Below are positions 44,958 through 53,566 of a stretch of 64,000 bases of DNA, piece by piece. The notes under the pieces were generated by a model that saw only the letters and a list, made by a program, of their open reading frames with translations, ran no database searches and was not told the origin of the DNA. Made by a program: the position numbers and the translations under genes. Position 1 is the stretch's first letter; each line of letters opens with the position of its first letter. The DNA is from Oscillospiraceae bacterium (GTDB taxonomy: Bacteria; Bacillota; Clostridia; Oscillospirales; Oscillospiraceae), in assembly GCA_017861365.1 (NCBI GenBank), contig JAGFXR010000007.1:30664-94663 (forward strand). The letters are read 5' to 3'.

Positions 44958-46982
44958 ATGAACTATCCCCGCTTATTTACGCCGATTACCATCAGGCAAA
45001 TGACGTTGAAAAATCGCATCATCATGTCCGCCATGCACCATCTCTATACTGAAGACGGGCGCTGTACCCCGCGATTCTCGGAATACTATTACTGCAAAGC
45101 GGAGGGCGGCGCGGGGCTGGTGATCGTGGGCTCCTGCCGCTTTGACGACTACGGGGCGAAGCTGAACTCCATGAGCCTGCGCAGCGACGATCTGATTCCG
45201 GGCTGGCTGAAATTTACCGATGGGATGCACAAGCGGGGCGGCAAGGTGGCGGTGCAGCTCTACCACGCCGGGCGCTATGTGCCGGAGAAGGACGTTCCCT
45301 GCGGCAGACCAGCCCTGGCTCCCTCGGCAGTGTTCTGTCCTTACACCAAGGAGACGGCGCCGGAAATGACGGTGGATCAGATTCATGAGGTTATTTTTAA
45401 CTATGCGGAGGGCGCGAAGCGGGCAAAACGGGCAGGCTTTGACGCGGTGGAGATCATGGCGGCCTCCGGCTACCTGATTCCGCAGTTTCTCTCTCCCGTC
45501 ACCAATCTGCGAACCGACGAGTACGGCGGCTCCTGGGAGAACCGCTGCCGATTCCCACTTGAGGTCATTCGCGCGGTGCGAGAGGCGGTGGGCGATGAGT
45601 ACCCCGTCATATTCCGCATAGGCGGGAACGACTTTATCCCAGGCTCCAACACCAACGAGGAAGCGGCGGCTTTTGCCAAACTTGCTGAAGAGGCGGGGGT
45701 GGATCTCTTTAACGTGACCGGCGGCTGGCATGAGAGCCGTGTGCCTCAGATTACGGGGGATGTGCCCTTTGCCGGGCTGTCCTATTTGGGCAAGGGCATC
45801 AAGGATGCGGTTTCAGTGCCGGTTTCCATGGCCAACCGCATGGCGACGCCGGAGGTGGCGGAGGAGACGCTGGCTCTCGGACGGTCTGATCTGATTACCA
45901 TGGCAAGAGCACTGGTGGCTGATCCCGAATTTCCCATCAAGGCGCAGCAGGGCAGGAGCGAGGAAATCCGCCCCTGCATGGGGTGCAACCAGGGCTGCCT
46001 GGCCAATACCTTTTTTGACAAGCCCATCGAATGCCTGGTGAACGGGCGCTGCGGGCGGGAGCTGGAGTTTCCTCTGGTGAAAACAGACAGGCCGAAGCGG
46101 CTTCTGGTGGTGGGCGGCGGCCCTGCCGGCTGTGAGGTCGCGCTGCGGGCCGCGGAGCGGGGACACAGCGTTACCCTGTGGGAAAAGACGGAGCGGCTGG
46201 GCGGACAGATGAACCTTGCTGCGAAAGTCCCGGCCCGGGAGGATTTCCTGCGCCTGATCGCGTATTATAAGACCATGCTTCCCCGGGTGGGGGTTTCCGT
46301 GGAGTTTTCCAAGGAAGCGACACCTCGGCTGATCGCGCAGGGAGGCTTCGACGAGGTCATCCTCGCCGGAGGCGGCAAATCCAGTGTCTTTGCCCTTCCT
46401 GTTCAGGCGGATTGCGTACCGGTTTACACCAGCGAACAGGTGCTCTCCGGTGAGATTATTCCTGGAAACAATGTAGCCATCATCGGCGGCAATTATATGG
46501 GATGTCAGCTGGCGGAGCTTCTGGCGCGCCGAGGTTCCATTTCTGCCGAGCAGCTGTTTCATCTGTCCGTGTTCCACGCGGAAACGCCGGAAAAAATCAA
46601 GTCCCTTCTGGGACACAGCGACAGGACGGTCTCCATCGTGGAGCAGCGGGCAAAAATCGGCGCGGGATTTGAATCGGGCACCGCCTGGCCGGTGCTCAGC
46701 GAACTGAAACGGCTGGGTGTGGCGCAGTATTTCCGCACCACGGTTCAAAGTATCACCGCGAAGGGCCTGATCTGTGAGCAGCGGGACTTTGCCGCCAACA
46801 GCAGCGAGGTTTTCATTCCCTGCGACTGCGTTGTCCTGATACAGGGATCCCACGCGGATTCCGACCTGGGAAGCGCGCTCGAGGAACTGGGGATTCCCGC
46901 CCGCCGCATCGGAAACAGTCTCCGGATCGGAAAGGCCATGGGCGCGATTCAGCAGGGCACGGAGCTGGGATGCACCATTTAA
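44958..46982 (+). CDS. FAD/FMN/4Fe-4S enoate reductase-like oxidoreductase (old yellow enzyme family)
   Basis: A 674-residue protein of the 2,4-dienoyl-CoA reductase/2-enoate reductase family. Residues 1-330 are the FMN-binding TIM barrel (MSAMHHLYTEDGR, MARALVADPEF). The [4Fe-4S] cysteines are CMGCNQGC and a further Cys in IECLVNG. Residues 375-674 hold an FAD fold (VVGGGPAGCEVALRAAERGH) and an NAD fold (IIGGNYMGCQLAELLARRG). About 28 residues are inserted right after that NAD motif. It reduces a C=C bond next to a carbonyl; the substrate is unknown. The ATG at 44958 is better placed than the TTG at 44949. Confidence 0.88.
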   Translation: MNYPRLFTPITIRQMTLKNRIIMSAMHHLYTEDGRCTPRFSEYYYCKAEGGAGLVIVGSCRFDDYGAKLNSMSLRSDDLIPGWLKFTDGMHKRGGKVAVQLYHAGRYVPEKDVPCGRPALAPSAVFCPYTKETAPEMTVDQIHEVIFNYAEGAKRAKRAGFDAVEIMAASGYLIPQFLSPVTNLRTDEYGGSWENRCRFPLEVIRAVREAVGDEYPVIFRIGGNDFIPGSNTNEEAAAFAKLAEEAGVDLFNVTGGWHESRVPQITGDVPFAGLSYLGKGIKDAVSVPVSMANRMATPEVAEETLALGRSDLITMARALVADPEFPIKAQQGRSEEIRPCMGCNQGCLANTFFDKPIECLVNGRCGRELEFPLVKTDRPKRLLVVGGGPAGCEVALRAAERGHSVTLWEKTERLGGQMNLAAKVPAREDFLRLIAYYKTMLPRVGVSVEFSKEATPRLIAQGGFDEVILAGGGKSSVFALPVQADCVPVYTSEQVLSGEIIPGNNVAIIGGNYMGCQLAELLARRGSISAEQLFHLSVFHAETPEKIKSLLGHSDRTVSIVEQRAKIGAGFESGTAWPVLSELKRLGVAQYFRTTVQSITAKGLICEQRDFAANSSEVFIPCDCVVLIQGSHADSDLGSALEELGIPARRIGNSLRIGKAMGAIQQGTELGCTI

Positions 46983-47055
46983 ATCTGAGCGGTCGGCATT
47001 CTTGAGGAAACGACAGCGTGACAGACAATAAAGGCAAGTACTTTTGACCTGATCA

Positions 47056-47096
47056 AAAGGGCTGCGGCAAGAACACTCTTGCCGCAGCCCTTTATT
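47056..47096. terminator. Bidirectional terminator between the enoate reductase gene and hydA
   Basis: A 16-bp stem (47056-47071 with 47078-47093) made of AAAGGGCTGCGGCAAG and its complement, followed by T-rich sequence on the plus strand and A/T-flanked on the other. Confidence 0.93.
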
Positions 47097-47111
47097 TGGT
47101 GGTGCTTTGAT

Positions 47112-48866
47112 TTATACCCGGTATTTTTTCTGAGGGGCATAGGTGCAGTGAAGCAGGGCATGAGCCTTGTGGGAGCCGGGCTTCTCCAGATAATCGCTGT
47201 AAATTTTCTGAACGTAGGGATTTTCATGGCTTTTCCGGTACGTCATGCGCTGATCCTGACTGTAAAGGGCGGCCGCGCGCAGTCCGCGCACATCGGTGAA
47301 GGAGCGGATCTCGGCAGACTGGACGGGCTGGCCGCCGCCATTGACACAGCCGCCGGGGCAGCCCATGAACTCAATGAAGTCATATTGCAGCGCGCCGCTT
47401 TTCACGCCGTCCAGAACCTGCTTGGCGTTGGCGAGCCCGGAAGCGACGCATACTCTGACGGTTTTTCCGGGCAGCTCGAAGGATGCCTCCTTGACGCCCT
47501 GCATACCACGTACCTGTTTGAATTCCAGCGGCTTCATCTCGCCGTTGGTAACAACCTCGACCACAGTGCGCAGGGCGGCTTCCATCACGCCGCCGGTGGC
47601 GCCGAAGATGACGCCCGCGCCGCTGGCCATGCCCAGCATGGGATCTACCTCGCCGTCAGGCAGCTGGGTGAACATCAGCCCCGCGGCGGTGATCATGCGG
47701 GCGAGCTCCTGGGTGGTGAGGGAGACATCCACGGGCATACAGCCGTTTGCCATGCGCTGCTCCTCACGCTTTACCTCGTATTTCTTTGCGGTACAGGGCA
47801 TGATGGAGACGACAAAAATATCCTTGGGGTCGATTCCCGCCTGTTCGGCGTAGTAGCTCTTCACCAGGCTTCCGAACATCTGCTGGGGGGATTTGCAGGT
47901 GGAGACATGGGAAAGCATGTCGGGATGGTGCTGCTCACAGTAGCGGACCCAGCCGGGGGAACACGAGGTAATAAGCGGCAGTGTGCCGCCCTCCTGAAGC
48001 CGATGGAGAAACTCGGTTCCTTCCTCCATGATGGTCATATCCGCGGCATGGTTGACGTCAAACACCTTATCAAAGCCGAGGCGGCGCAGAGCCGTGAGCA
48101 TTTTGCCCTCAACATTGGTTCCCACAGGCATTCCGAAGCACTCGCCCAGCTGAACCCGGACAGAGGGAGCGGCTCCCACCACCACATGCTTGGTGGGATC
48201 GGCCAGTGCGGCCCAGACCTGCTGGGTGTCGTCCTTTACGGTGAGAGCGCCGGTGGGGCAGGCCACAACACACTGCCCGCAGGAGACGCAGTCCACCTCG
48301 TTTAAGTCACGGTCAAAGGCGCTGCCGATGTGGGTCTGGAAGCCTCGGTCGTTGGGGCCGATGACGCCCACCTCCTGGGTTTTGCGGCAGGCGGCGGCGC
48401 AGCGGCGGCAGAGCACGCATTTGGAGTTGTCCCGCACCAGATGGAGAGTGGAGGTCTCCGGCTGAGGCTGAGGTCTGCCGGTATAATAGCGGACGGTATC
48501 AACGCCGAACTCAAGCGCCAGCTGCTGCAGCTCGCAGCTGCCGCTGCGGGAGCAGGTGAGGCACTCCATGCGGTGGTTGGACAAAATCAGCTCCAGGGTG
48601 AGGCGGCGGGACTTCCGAACCGCCTCGGTGTTGGTGAACACCTCCATACCCTCGGAGACGGGGTAGACGCAGGAGGCCATCAGGGAACGGGCGCCTTTGA
48701 CCTCCACCACGCAGATGCGGCACGCGCCGATCTCATTCAAATCCTTCAGGTAGCAGAGCGTTGGAATTTTAATCCCGGCGCTGCGGGCGGCCTCCAGTAC
48801 GGTGGTACCCTCGGGAACGGCAACGGGAATATGATCGATCTTCAAATTGATCTGTTTGGTTTCCAT
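47112..48866 (-). CDS. hydA: [FeFe]-hydrogenase catalytic subunit HydA (NAD-linked, multimeric type)
   Basis: A 584-residue hydrogenase. Cluster sites run in order: [2Fe-2S] (C38, C49, C52, C66), His-Cys3 [4Fe-4S] (H98, C102, C105, C111) and two [4Fe-4S] (C150-C160, C193-C203). The H-cluster motifs are L1 TSCSPGW (C302), L2 MPCTAKKYE (C358) and L3 FMGCPGGCVNGGG (C503, C507). The C-terminal small-subunit part is fused. L1 reads Cys-Ser where well-studied single-subunit enzymes read Cys-Cys. Proton reduction or H2 oxidation with HydB and HydC is expected. Maturases HydE/F/G are not in the window. Confidence 0.95.
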   Translation of the reverse strand: METKQINLKIDHIPVAVPEGTTVLEAARSAGIKIPTLCYLKDLNEIGACRICVVEVKGARSLMASCVYPVSEGMEVFTNTEAVRKSRRLTLELILSNHRMECLTCSRSGSCELQQLALEFGVDTVRYYTGRPQPQPETSTLHLVRDNSKCVLCRRCAAACRKTQEVGVIGPNDRGFQTHIGSAFDRDLNEVDCVSCGQCVVACPTGALTVKDDTQQVWAALADPTKHVVVGAAPSVRVQLGECFGMPVGTNVEGKMLTALRRLGFDKVFDVNHAADMTIMEEGTEFLHRLQEGGTLPLITSCSPGWVRYCEQHHPDMLSHVSTCKSPQQMFGSLVKSYYAEQAGIDPKDIFVVSIMPCTAKKYEVKREEQRMANGCMPVDVSLTTQELARMITAAGLMFTQLPDGEVDPMLGMASGAGVIFGATGGVMEAALRTVVEVVTNGEMKPLEFKQVRGMQGVKEASFELPGKTVRVCVASGLANAKQVLDGVKSGALQYDFIEFMGCPGGCVNGGGQPVQSAEIRSFTDVRGLRAAALYSQDQRMTYRKSHENPYVQKIYSDYLEKPGSHKAHALLHCTYAPQKKYRV

Positions 48867-48877
48867 GATATCCCTCC

Positions 48878-50434
48878 TCAGTGGCGGACGACTGCGTCGA
48901 ACTTACAGTGATCCATACAGACGCCGCACTTGATGCACTTCTCTTGGTCAATGGTGTGCAGACCCTTTACTGTGCCGGAAATCGCGTCTGCGGGGCAGTT
49001 GCGGGCACAGAGGGTGCAACCCTTGCACTTGTCCGCCAGTATTTCATAATGCAGCAGATTTTTGCACACACCCGCGGGACAGCGCTTCTCCAGAACGTGA
49101 GCCTCGTACTCGCTGCGAAAGCGGGTGAGAGTGGAGAGCACAGGGTTGGGCGCGGACTGGCCCAGGGCGCACAAAGAGCTGGATTTCAGATGGTAGCAGA
49201 GTTCCACGATGGTATCCAGATCCTCCATGGTACCGTTGCCGTCTGTGATTTTGCAGAGCAGCTCGTGCAGGCGCTTGGTGCCGATGCGGCAGGGCGCGCA
49301 CTTGCCGCAGGACTCGTCAATGATAAATTCCAGAAAAAATTTAGCGATGTCCACCATGCAGTTATCCTCATCCATGACGATGAGGCCGCCGGAACCCATC
49401 ATGGAGCCGATGGCGGTAAGAGAATCGTAATCGATGGGAGTGTCGATGAGATCGGCGGGGATGCAGCCGCCGGAGGGGCCGCCGGTTTGAGCAGCCTTGA
49501 ATTTTTTTCCATTGGGGATGCCGCCGCCGATGTCCTCAATAATGGTGCGCAGCGTGGTGCCCATGGGGATTTCCACCAGTCCGGTGTTGACGATTTTCCC
49601 ACCCAGGGCGAATACCTTGGTTCCCTTGGATTTCTCGGTACCGATGGCGGCGAACTCATCCGCGCCGTTGTTGAGAATCCAGGTGATGTTGGCGTAGGTT
49701 TCCACGTTATTGAGCAGTGTGGGCCTTGCGAACAGGCCTTTGACGGCGGGGAACGGAGGACGGGGGCGGGGCTCGCCGCGCTTTCCCTCGATGGAGACCA
49801 GCAGAGCGGTTTCCTCACCGCAGACAAAGGCGCCCGCGCCCAGGCGGAGCTCCAGCTCAAAGTCGAAACCGGAATTTAAAATGTTTTGACCCAGCAGCCC
49901 GTATTCCTTGGCCTGGGTGATGGCGATTTGCAGACGCTTAACCGCGATGGGGTACTCGGCGCGGATGTAGATGTAGCCCTGATGGGAATCCACCGCGTAA
50001 GCGGCGATGGTCATGGCCTCCAGAACGGAGAAAGGGTCGCCCTCCAGAACGGAGCGGTCCATGAATGCGCCGGGGTCGCCTTCGTCGGCGTTGCAGCATA
50101 CGTACTTCACCCCGTCGTCGCTGACGGCGTCCGCGGTGAACTGCCACTTCATACCTGTAGCAAAGCCCGCGCCGCCGCGGCCCCGGAGGCCGGAGGCCTT
50201 GATGGCGTCGATAATCTCCTGGGGAGGGGTCTGCTCGGTCAGGATGCGGCTCAGGGCGGTATAGCCGTCCACGCCTATGTATTCGTCAATGCTCTCCGGA
50301 TTGATGAAGCCGCAGTTGCGCAGGGCGATTCGTTTCTGATGGTGGTAGAACTGTGTGTCATTCAGGGAGGTCGCAATCTCTCCGGTGTCACCCTCGGTAT
50401 GGGGCGGTCGGGTCACGCTGCGAATGTGTTCCAT
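48878..50434 (-). CDS. hydB: NAD- and FMN-binding hydrogenase subunit HydB (NuoF-like)
   Basis: A 518-residue NuoF-like protein. It has the NADH site [20 protein letters not shown] motif [15 protein letters not shown], and the [4Fe-4S] ligands [12 protein letters not shown]. The C-terminus carries two ferredoxin-type [4Fe-4S] motifs ([12 protein letters not shown] and [12 protein letters not shown]), as in electron-bifurcating or NAD-linked HydB. The N-terminal thioredoxin-like [2Fe-2S] domain of many HydB proteins is missing, and the adjoining gene (50448-50816) encodes it separately. AAGGAGG precedes the start. Confidence 0.95.
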   Translation of the reverse strand: MEHIRSVTRPPHTEGDTGEIATSLNDTQFYHHQKRIALRNCGFINPESIDEYIGVDGYTALSRILTEQTPPQEIIDAIKASGLRGRGGAGFATGMKWQFTADAVSDDGVKYVCCNADEGDPGAFMDRSVLEGDPFSVLEAMTIAAYAVDSHQGYIYIRAEYPIAVKRLQIAITQAKEYGLLGQNILNSGFDFELELRLGAGAFVCGEETALLVSIEGKRGEPRPRPPFPAVKGLFARPTLLNNVETYANITWILNNGADEFAAIGTEKSKGTKVFALGGKIVNTGLVEIPMGTTLRTIIEDIGGGIPNGKKFKAAQTGGPSGGCIPADLIDTPIDYDSLTAIGSMMGSGGLIVMDEDNCMVDIAKFFLEFIIDESCGKCAPCRIGTKRLHELLCKITDGNGTMEDLDTIVELCYHLKSSSLCALGQSAPNPVLSTLTRFRSEYEAHVLEKRCPAGVCKNLLHYEILADKCKGCTLCARNCPADAISGTVKGLHTIDQEKCIKCGVCMDHCKFDAVVRH

Positions 50435-50447
50435 GTGTTTCTCCTCC

Positions 50448-50816
50448 TTATTCCGCTGCGCCGATGGTATATTCGGTCACAATTTTATGGTTGACCAAAT
50501 GCTCGTTGACAATCACAGGCACCATCTCGGGCTTCATGTTCACATAGGTGACTTTTTCTTCCCCGGGGGCGAAGATTTCAACAATGGGCTCCAAACGGCA
50601 CACGCCGATACAGCCTGTCTGGGTCACGGTAATATGATCCAGATTATGCTGATTGACTTCATCCAGAAAAGCCGTGAGCACAGGGCGGGCCCCGGCGGCG
50701 ATGCCGCAGGTTGCCATACCGACTACAACGCGAATATTGTTGCCGTCCGACTCCCGGACATTCAGCTGCTTTTGCATGGTTTCACGGATTGCCTGAAGTT
50801 CTTCCAAGGTCTTCAT
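50448..50816 (-). CDS. Split [2Fe-2S] thioredoxin-like ferredoxin subunit of the hydrogenase
   Basis: A 122-residue protein matching the N-terminal domain of HydB/NuoF fusions: [20 protein letters not shown], then [15 protein letters not shown]. Only three cysteines are present; a fourth cluster ligand is not obvious. The ATG at 50816 has GGAG eight nt upstream; the longer frame to 50852 is not needed. It is 13 nt before hydB. It likely passes electrons within the hydrogenase complex. Confidence 0.85.
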   Translation of the reverse strand: MKTLEELQAIRETMQKQLNVRESDGNNIRVVVGMATCGIAAGARPVLTAFLDEVNQHNLDHITVTQTGCIGVCRLEPIVEIFAPGEEKVTYVNMKPEMVPVIVNEHLVNHKIVTEYTIGAAE

Positions 50817-50829
50817 GACGTTCACTCCT

Positions 50830-51372
50830 TCAATCATATAGTAATGTTTCATTCTCTTTGATGTACGCTTGAATCCAGAGGGTTACCGCCGGCTCCGACA
50901 AGGCGATATCAGAACCCAGAATTTCACGTGCCTCTTCTGTGGAAAACGAGAAGGTTCCCAGAGGCGTGGTGTGGCGAAAAAACAGGGTCAGATTGGGCGA
51001 GCTCCGGGTCAGAATAGAAACCGTACCCGCGATATCCCCCAGCGGAGGGCAGTCGATATGCCCCCGGTGAGCAACGGCGGTTACGGTGGTGCCCTCATTC
51101 AGGCTGCTTTCCACCCGCAGGCCGCCGCCCGTCTGCTGCGCGCACAGCTGAAAAAGCGGAAGGCCGAGGCCGACCGTTCGGGTGGTTCGGGTGGTGGTAA
51201 ACGGATCGGTGGCGGTTTTGAGAAGTTCGGGAGACATGCCGTGGCCGTTGTCCCGGATCACGACGGTCAAAGCTCCTTTGCCATCCTCCGAAAGGGTCAG
51301 TTCCAGTCGGGTGGCTCCGGCCTCTATGGAGTTCTGGGCAATATCCAGAATGTGAAGAGAGAGTTCCTTCAT
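50830..51372 (-). CDS. GHKL-type ATP-binding protein in the hydrogenase operon
   Basis: A 180-residue protein with a histidine-kinase-like ATPase fold: N box LHILDIAQNSIEAG, G1 RDNGHGMSPE and G2 TVGLGLPLFQLCAQQTGG. There is no histidine phospho-acceptor domain. The C-terminal 60 residues are outside the ATPase fold. It starts 7 nt after the hydC stop with a poor ribosome-binding site, suggesting coupled translation. It might be a kinase or ATP-dependent switch acting on the hydrogenase or on the DRTGG proteins; this is inferred. Confidence 0.8.
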   Translation of the reverse strand: MKELSLHILDIAQNSIEAGATRLELTLSEDGKGALTVVIRDNGHGMSPELLKTATDPFTTTRTTRTVGLGLPLFQLCAQQTGGGLRVESSLNEGTTVTAVAHRGHIDCPPLGDIAGTVSILTRSSPNLTLFFRHTTPLGTFSFSTEEAREILGSDIALSEPAVTLWIQAYIKENETLLYD

Positions 51373-51379
51373 GCCTCTG

Positions 51380-51874
51380 TCAGTTGTATTTGTCCAGGAT
51401 CGCTCCGATCTGGTCAGGGGTCAGACAACCGTAAACATCTTCATTGATCATCATTACGGGAGCGAGGCCGCATGCGCCGATGCAGCGGCAGGCGTCCAGG
51501 GAGAAGGTTCCGTCCGGAGTGATAGAGCCGGTGGAAATGCCCAGCTTCTTTTCAATCGCCGTCAGAACGTCGGCCGCGCCCTTCACATAGCAGGCTGTGC
51601 CGAGGCACAGGCTGATCTGATATTTTCCCTTGGGGTTAAGAGTAAACTGCGCGTAGAAGGACGCGACGCCGTAAACCTCAGAAAGGGGAATGTCCAGGCC
51701 CTCGGCGACCATAATCTGAACCTCCTCGGGCAGATATCCGAAGAGTTCCTGGGCGGCCTGCAGGACAGGCATGGTTGCGCCGGACTGCCCCTTGTGGGCG
51801 GCGATAATCTCTTGTAACGCTTCCTCCTGCTCCTTTGTCCCAGTGTAGGGCACAACGGTTTTGCAGTTTGGCAT
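51380..51874 (-). CDS. hydC: NuoE-like hydrogenase subunit HydC
   Basis: A 164-residue NuoE/HydC protein, with an N-terminal helical part (LPEEVQIMVAEGLDIPLSEVYGVASFY) and a thioredoxin-like [2Fe-2S] domain. Cluster ligands are C-x4-C in LCLGTACYVKG and C-x3-C in CIGACGLAP. It donates or accepts electrons next to HydB. A Rex-like site overlaps the promoter upstream of it. Confidence 0.95.
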   Translation of the reverse strand: MPNCKTVVPYTGTKEQEEALQEIIAAHKGQSGATMPVLQAAQELFGYLPEEVQIMVAEGLDIPLSEVYGVASFYAQFTLNPKGKYQISLCLGTACYVKGAADVLTAIEKKLGISTGSITPDGTFSLDACRCIGACGLAPVMMINEDVYGCLTPDQIGAILDKYN

Positions 51875-52044
51875 ATGTGGTTCCTCCTTATGAATTGGAT
51901 GGTCAAATCAATATCAATTTTTTGTGGACATTAATTTCATTGTGATAATATTAACGTATAAAACTAGTTAGCACAAACTAATTATCGAAAATTTGATTAC
52001 AAAAAGTGCATAAAAATTTTACTTTTCACTAGAAAAAGGCGCTA

Positions 52045-52062
52045 TTGTGAATATTTTAACTA
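52045..52062. promoter_or_regulatory. Near-perfect Rex operator before hydC
   Basis: TTGTGAATATTTTAACTA differs from the clostridial Rex consensus TTGTTAAN4TTAACAA at one base in each half-site. It covers the -10 of the putative hydC promoter, so a bound repressor would block it. Rex senses the NADH/NAD+ ratio; a rex gene is not in the window. Confidence 0.6.
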
Positions 52063-52082
52063 TAAAAATATGCACAAAGCAA
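52053..52082 (-). promoter_or_regulatory. Putative promoter of hydC-GHKL-ferredoxin-hydB-hydA
   Basis: TTGCTT (52082-52077) and TAAAAT (52058-52053) with 18 nt between them. The -35 is weak, but the Rex-like site centred on the -10 supports it. Confidence 0.5.
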
Positions 52083-52232
52083 TATCCTTTTCTATGGAAA
52101 AAGTAAAAATTGATCCTGATTTCTGAATTAATAGCAAAATGATAACAGTTAGCAAACTAAGACTGTTCCATCAATTTGTGATTTTTTTAACCACTCAGGA
52201 CAGCCTGAGGAGTACACTCCGTAAACTTCATG

Positions 52233-52309
52233 GCGGATTTCGCATCTGAACACCGGTTCCGATTACGAGCGGTGCGTCCCGTGATATGCCAAATCCGCGT
52301 AAATCGCGG
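52233..52309 (-). ncRNA. Switch-like structured RNA element between DRTGG gene 2 and hydC
   Basis: GCGGATTT-C-GCAT (52233-52245) pairs with ATGC-C-AAATCCGC (52286-52298), enclosing a 5-bp inner stem (52251-52255/52270-52274). The same CCGC segment can instead pair with CGCGG at 52305-52309 (CCGCG-loop-CGCGG). The two folds exclude each other. It lies after a stop codon in the direction of transcription, so it could act as a terminator-like or switching element; no T-run is present. Confidence 0.4.
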
Positions 52310-52336
52310 CGGTTAATGGGGACAAGGCGGAATCCT

Positions 52337-52663
52337 TTACAGTAATCGGGACAGCTCGCCGCAGAGAGGAAACACCGTCCTGCTGCTGCCCAACAGATTG
52401 ATGCCGCGCTCCCGTGCCTTAATCAGCAGCTCCTCATCGGGCGCAACGCCTTCCGCCAGAAGGACACAGGCGGCATCGGACAGCGCCGCCACCGCCGCCA
52501 CGTTTTGGTTGGACATGATAGTCACCCATATATGTCCCGGTTTCATCCGGCACATAACCCGGGAGAGCAGATCGCCCGTGTATCCGCCCGTAATTTCCAG
52601 CTGAGGCTCAGGCATATGAAACACCGTCAGCGAAAGCTGTTGTGCCAATTCGGTTACAGTCAT
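52337..52663 (-). CDS. Stand-alone DRTGG-domain protein 2
   Basis: A 108-residue protein composed of a single DRTGG domain (VTIMSNQNVAAVAALSDAACVLLAEG, then ARERGINLLGSSRTVF). DRTGG domains are found with CBS pairs and phosphotransacetylase and are thought to bind ligands; no catalytic residues are known. It is about 14 nt after the GHKL gene (52678-53169) and forms a set with it and with the DRTGG gene upstream. Confidence 0.8.
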   Translation of the reverse strand: MTVTELAQQLSLTVFHMPEPQLEITGGYTGDLLSRVMCRMKPGHIWVTIMSNQNVAAVAALSDAACVLLAEGVAPDEELLIKARERGINLLGSSRTVFPLCGELSRLL

Positions 52664-52677
52664 AAAAGCACCTCAAA

Positions 52678-53169
52678 TCAAATGTCATATCCGGGGGTGG
52701 CGGGGGAGGCATGCAGCAAGCGGCCTGATGCGACATCAGCGGATTTGCCGATGTGAACTCTCATAAATACTGTTGTTCCGTGGCCAACGGTGCTGGTGAC
52801 GGTCATCTCATCGCTGCAGCGCTTCATGTTGGGCAGTCCCATGCCTGCGCCGAAGCCCAGATCCCGGGCTTTTTTTCCGGCGGTGGAGAAGCCCTCCGCC
52901 ATGGCTTTGACAATGTCCGGGATGCCCGGGCCTGTATCTTTCAGCCAGATGAAGATATCATCCGCCCCGATTTCCACATCTGCCGTGCCGCCGTTGGCGT
53001 GGATTACCATGTTGATCTCCCCCTCATACATGCAGATGGAGACCCGGCGAATTACTTCCTGAGGAATGCCCAACTGTTTCAGGCGCAGCTTCAGCAGGCC
53101 GGAGGCTTCACCCGCCTGAAGCAGATCGCTGCCCGAAATTTCATAAGTGAGCTTAATGGTGTCCTCCAT
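52678..53169 (-). CDS. RsbW-like GHKL ATPase / serine kinase
   Basis: A 163-residue protein with the anti-sigma-factor kinase fold: VSICMYEGEINMVIHANGG (N box with Glu and Asn), LKDTGPGIPD (G1) and LGFGAGMGLPNMKRCSDEM (G2). Proteins of this family phosphorylate serine on partner proteins. It lies between two DRTGG genes with two-nt and 14-nt gaps, so the three are one unit. The partner is unknown, but a DRTGG protein is a sensible candidate. Confidence 0.85.
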   Translation of the reverse strand: MEDTIKLTYEISGSDLLQAGEASGLLKLRLKQLGIPQEVIRRVSICMYEGEINMVIHANGGTADVEIGADDIFIWLKDTGPGIPDIVKAMAEGFSTAGKKARDLGFGAGMGLPNMKRCSDEMTVTSTVGHGTTVFMRVHIGKSADVASGRLLHASPATPGYDI

Positions 53170-53170
53170 A

Positions 53171-53512
53171 TCAGGTACCTCTCAGTCCGGACGAAAACAG
53201 ATAACCTGAGGCGCAATACATGGTCAGGCCGCAGCACATGACCGTAATGCCCCGTTCTCTCGCCATTTTAATAATTACGCTGTCAGGCAGCTTCCCTCTG
53301 ACAAAAACAATGCATTTCATATCCAGCATGTCTGCCGTGCGCACGGCCTGAGGATTGACCAGGCCGGTAAGCAGCAGGGCTTCGCTCTTGACATAGGAGA
53401 GGACATCGCTCATAAGGTCACAGGAAAAGGCGGAATCAACCTCGATATCCAACTGTTCCTCTCCGCAAAGTACGGAAGCGTTCAGAATTTCTTTAATTTT
53501 GTACAACTTCAC
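53171..53512 (-). CDS. Stand-alone DRTGG-domain protein 1
   Basis: A 113-residue protein with the DRTGG pattern (VDSAFSCDLMSDVLSYV, VRTADMLDMKCIVFVRG, ARERGITVMCCG). It is the first gene after the Rex-controlled promoter and precedes the RsbW-like ATPase by one or two nt. It may sense a metabolite. DRTGG proteins beside hydrogenase genes recur in Clostridia, but their role is not established. Confidence 0.8.
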   Translation of the reverse strand: MKLYKIKEILNASVLCGEEQLDIEVDSAFSCDLMSDVLSYVKSEALLLTGLVNPQAVRTADMLDMKCIVFVRGKLPDSVIIKMARERGITVMCCGLTMYCASGYLFSSGLRGT

Positions 53513-53566
53513 GATAGTTCCTCCCGAAAGCGGAATAATAGCCCTCTGCGGCAGAAGTTATGTAAA

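Larger units (their letters stand above)
51875..52336. other. AT-rich gap in the hydrogenase region with promoter, Rex-like site and a structured element
   Basis: 462 nt separate the second DRTGG gene from hydC, both on the minus strand. The left 300 nt are strongly AT-rich and hold the hydC promoter and Rex-like operator. The right part (52233-52309) folds into alternative hairpins. No coding frame with a ribosome-binding site was found. Confidence 0.75.
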
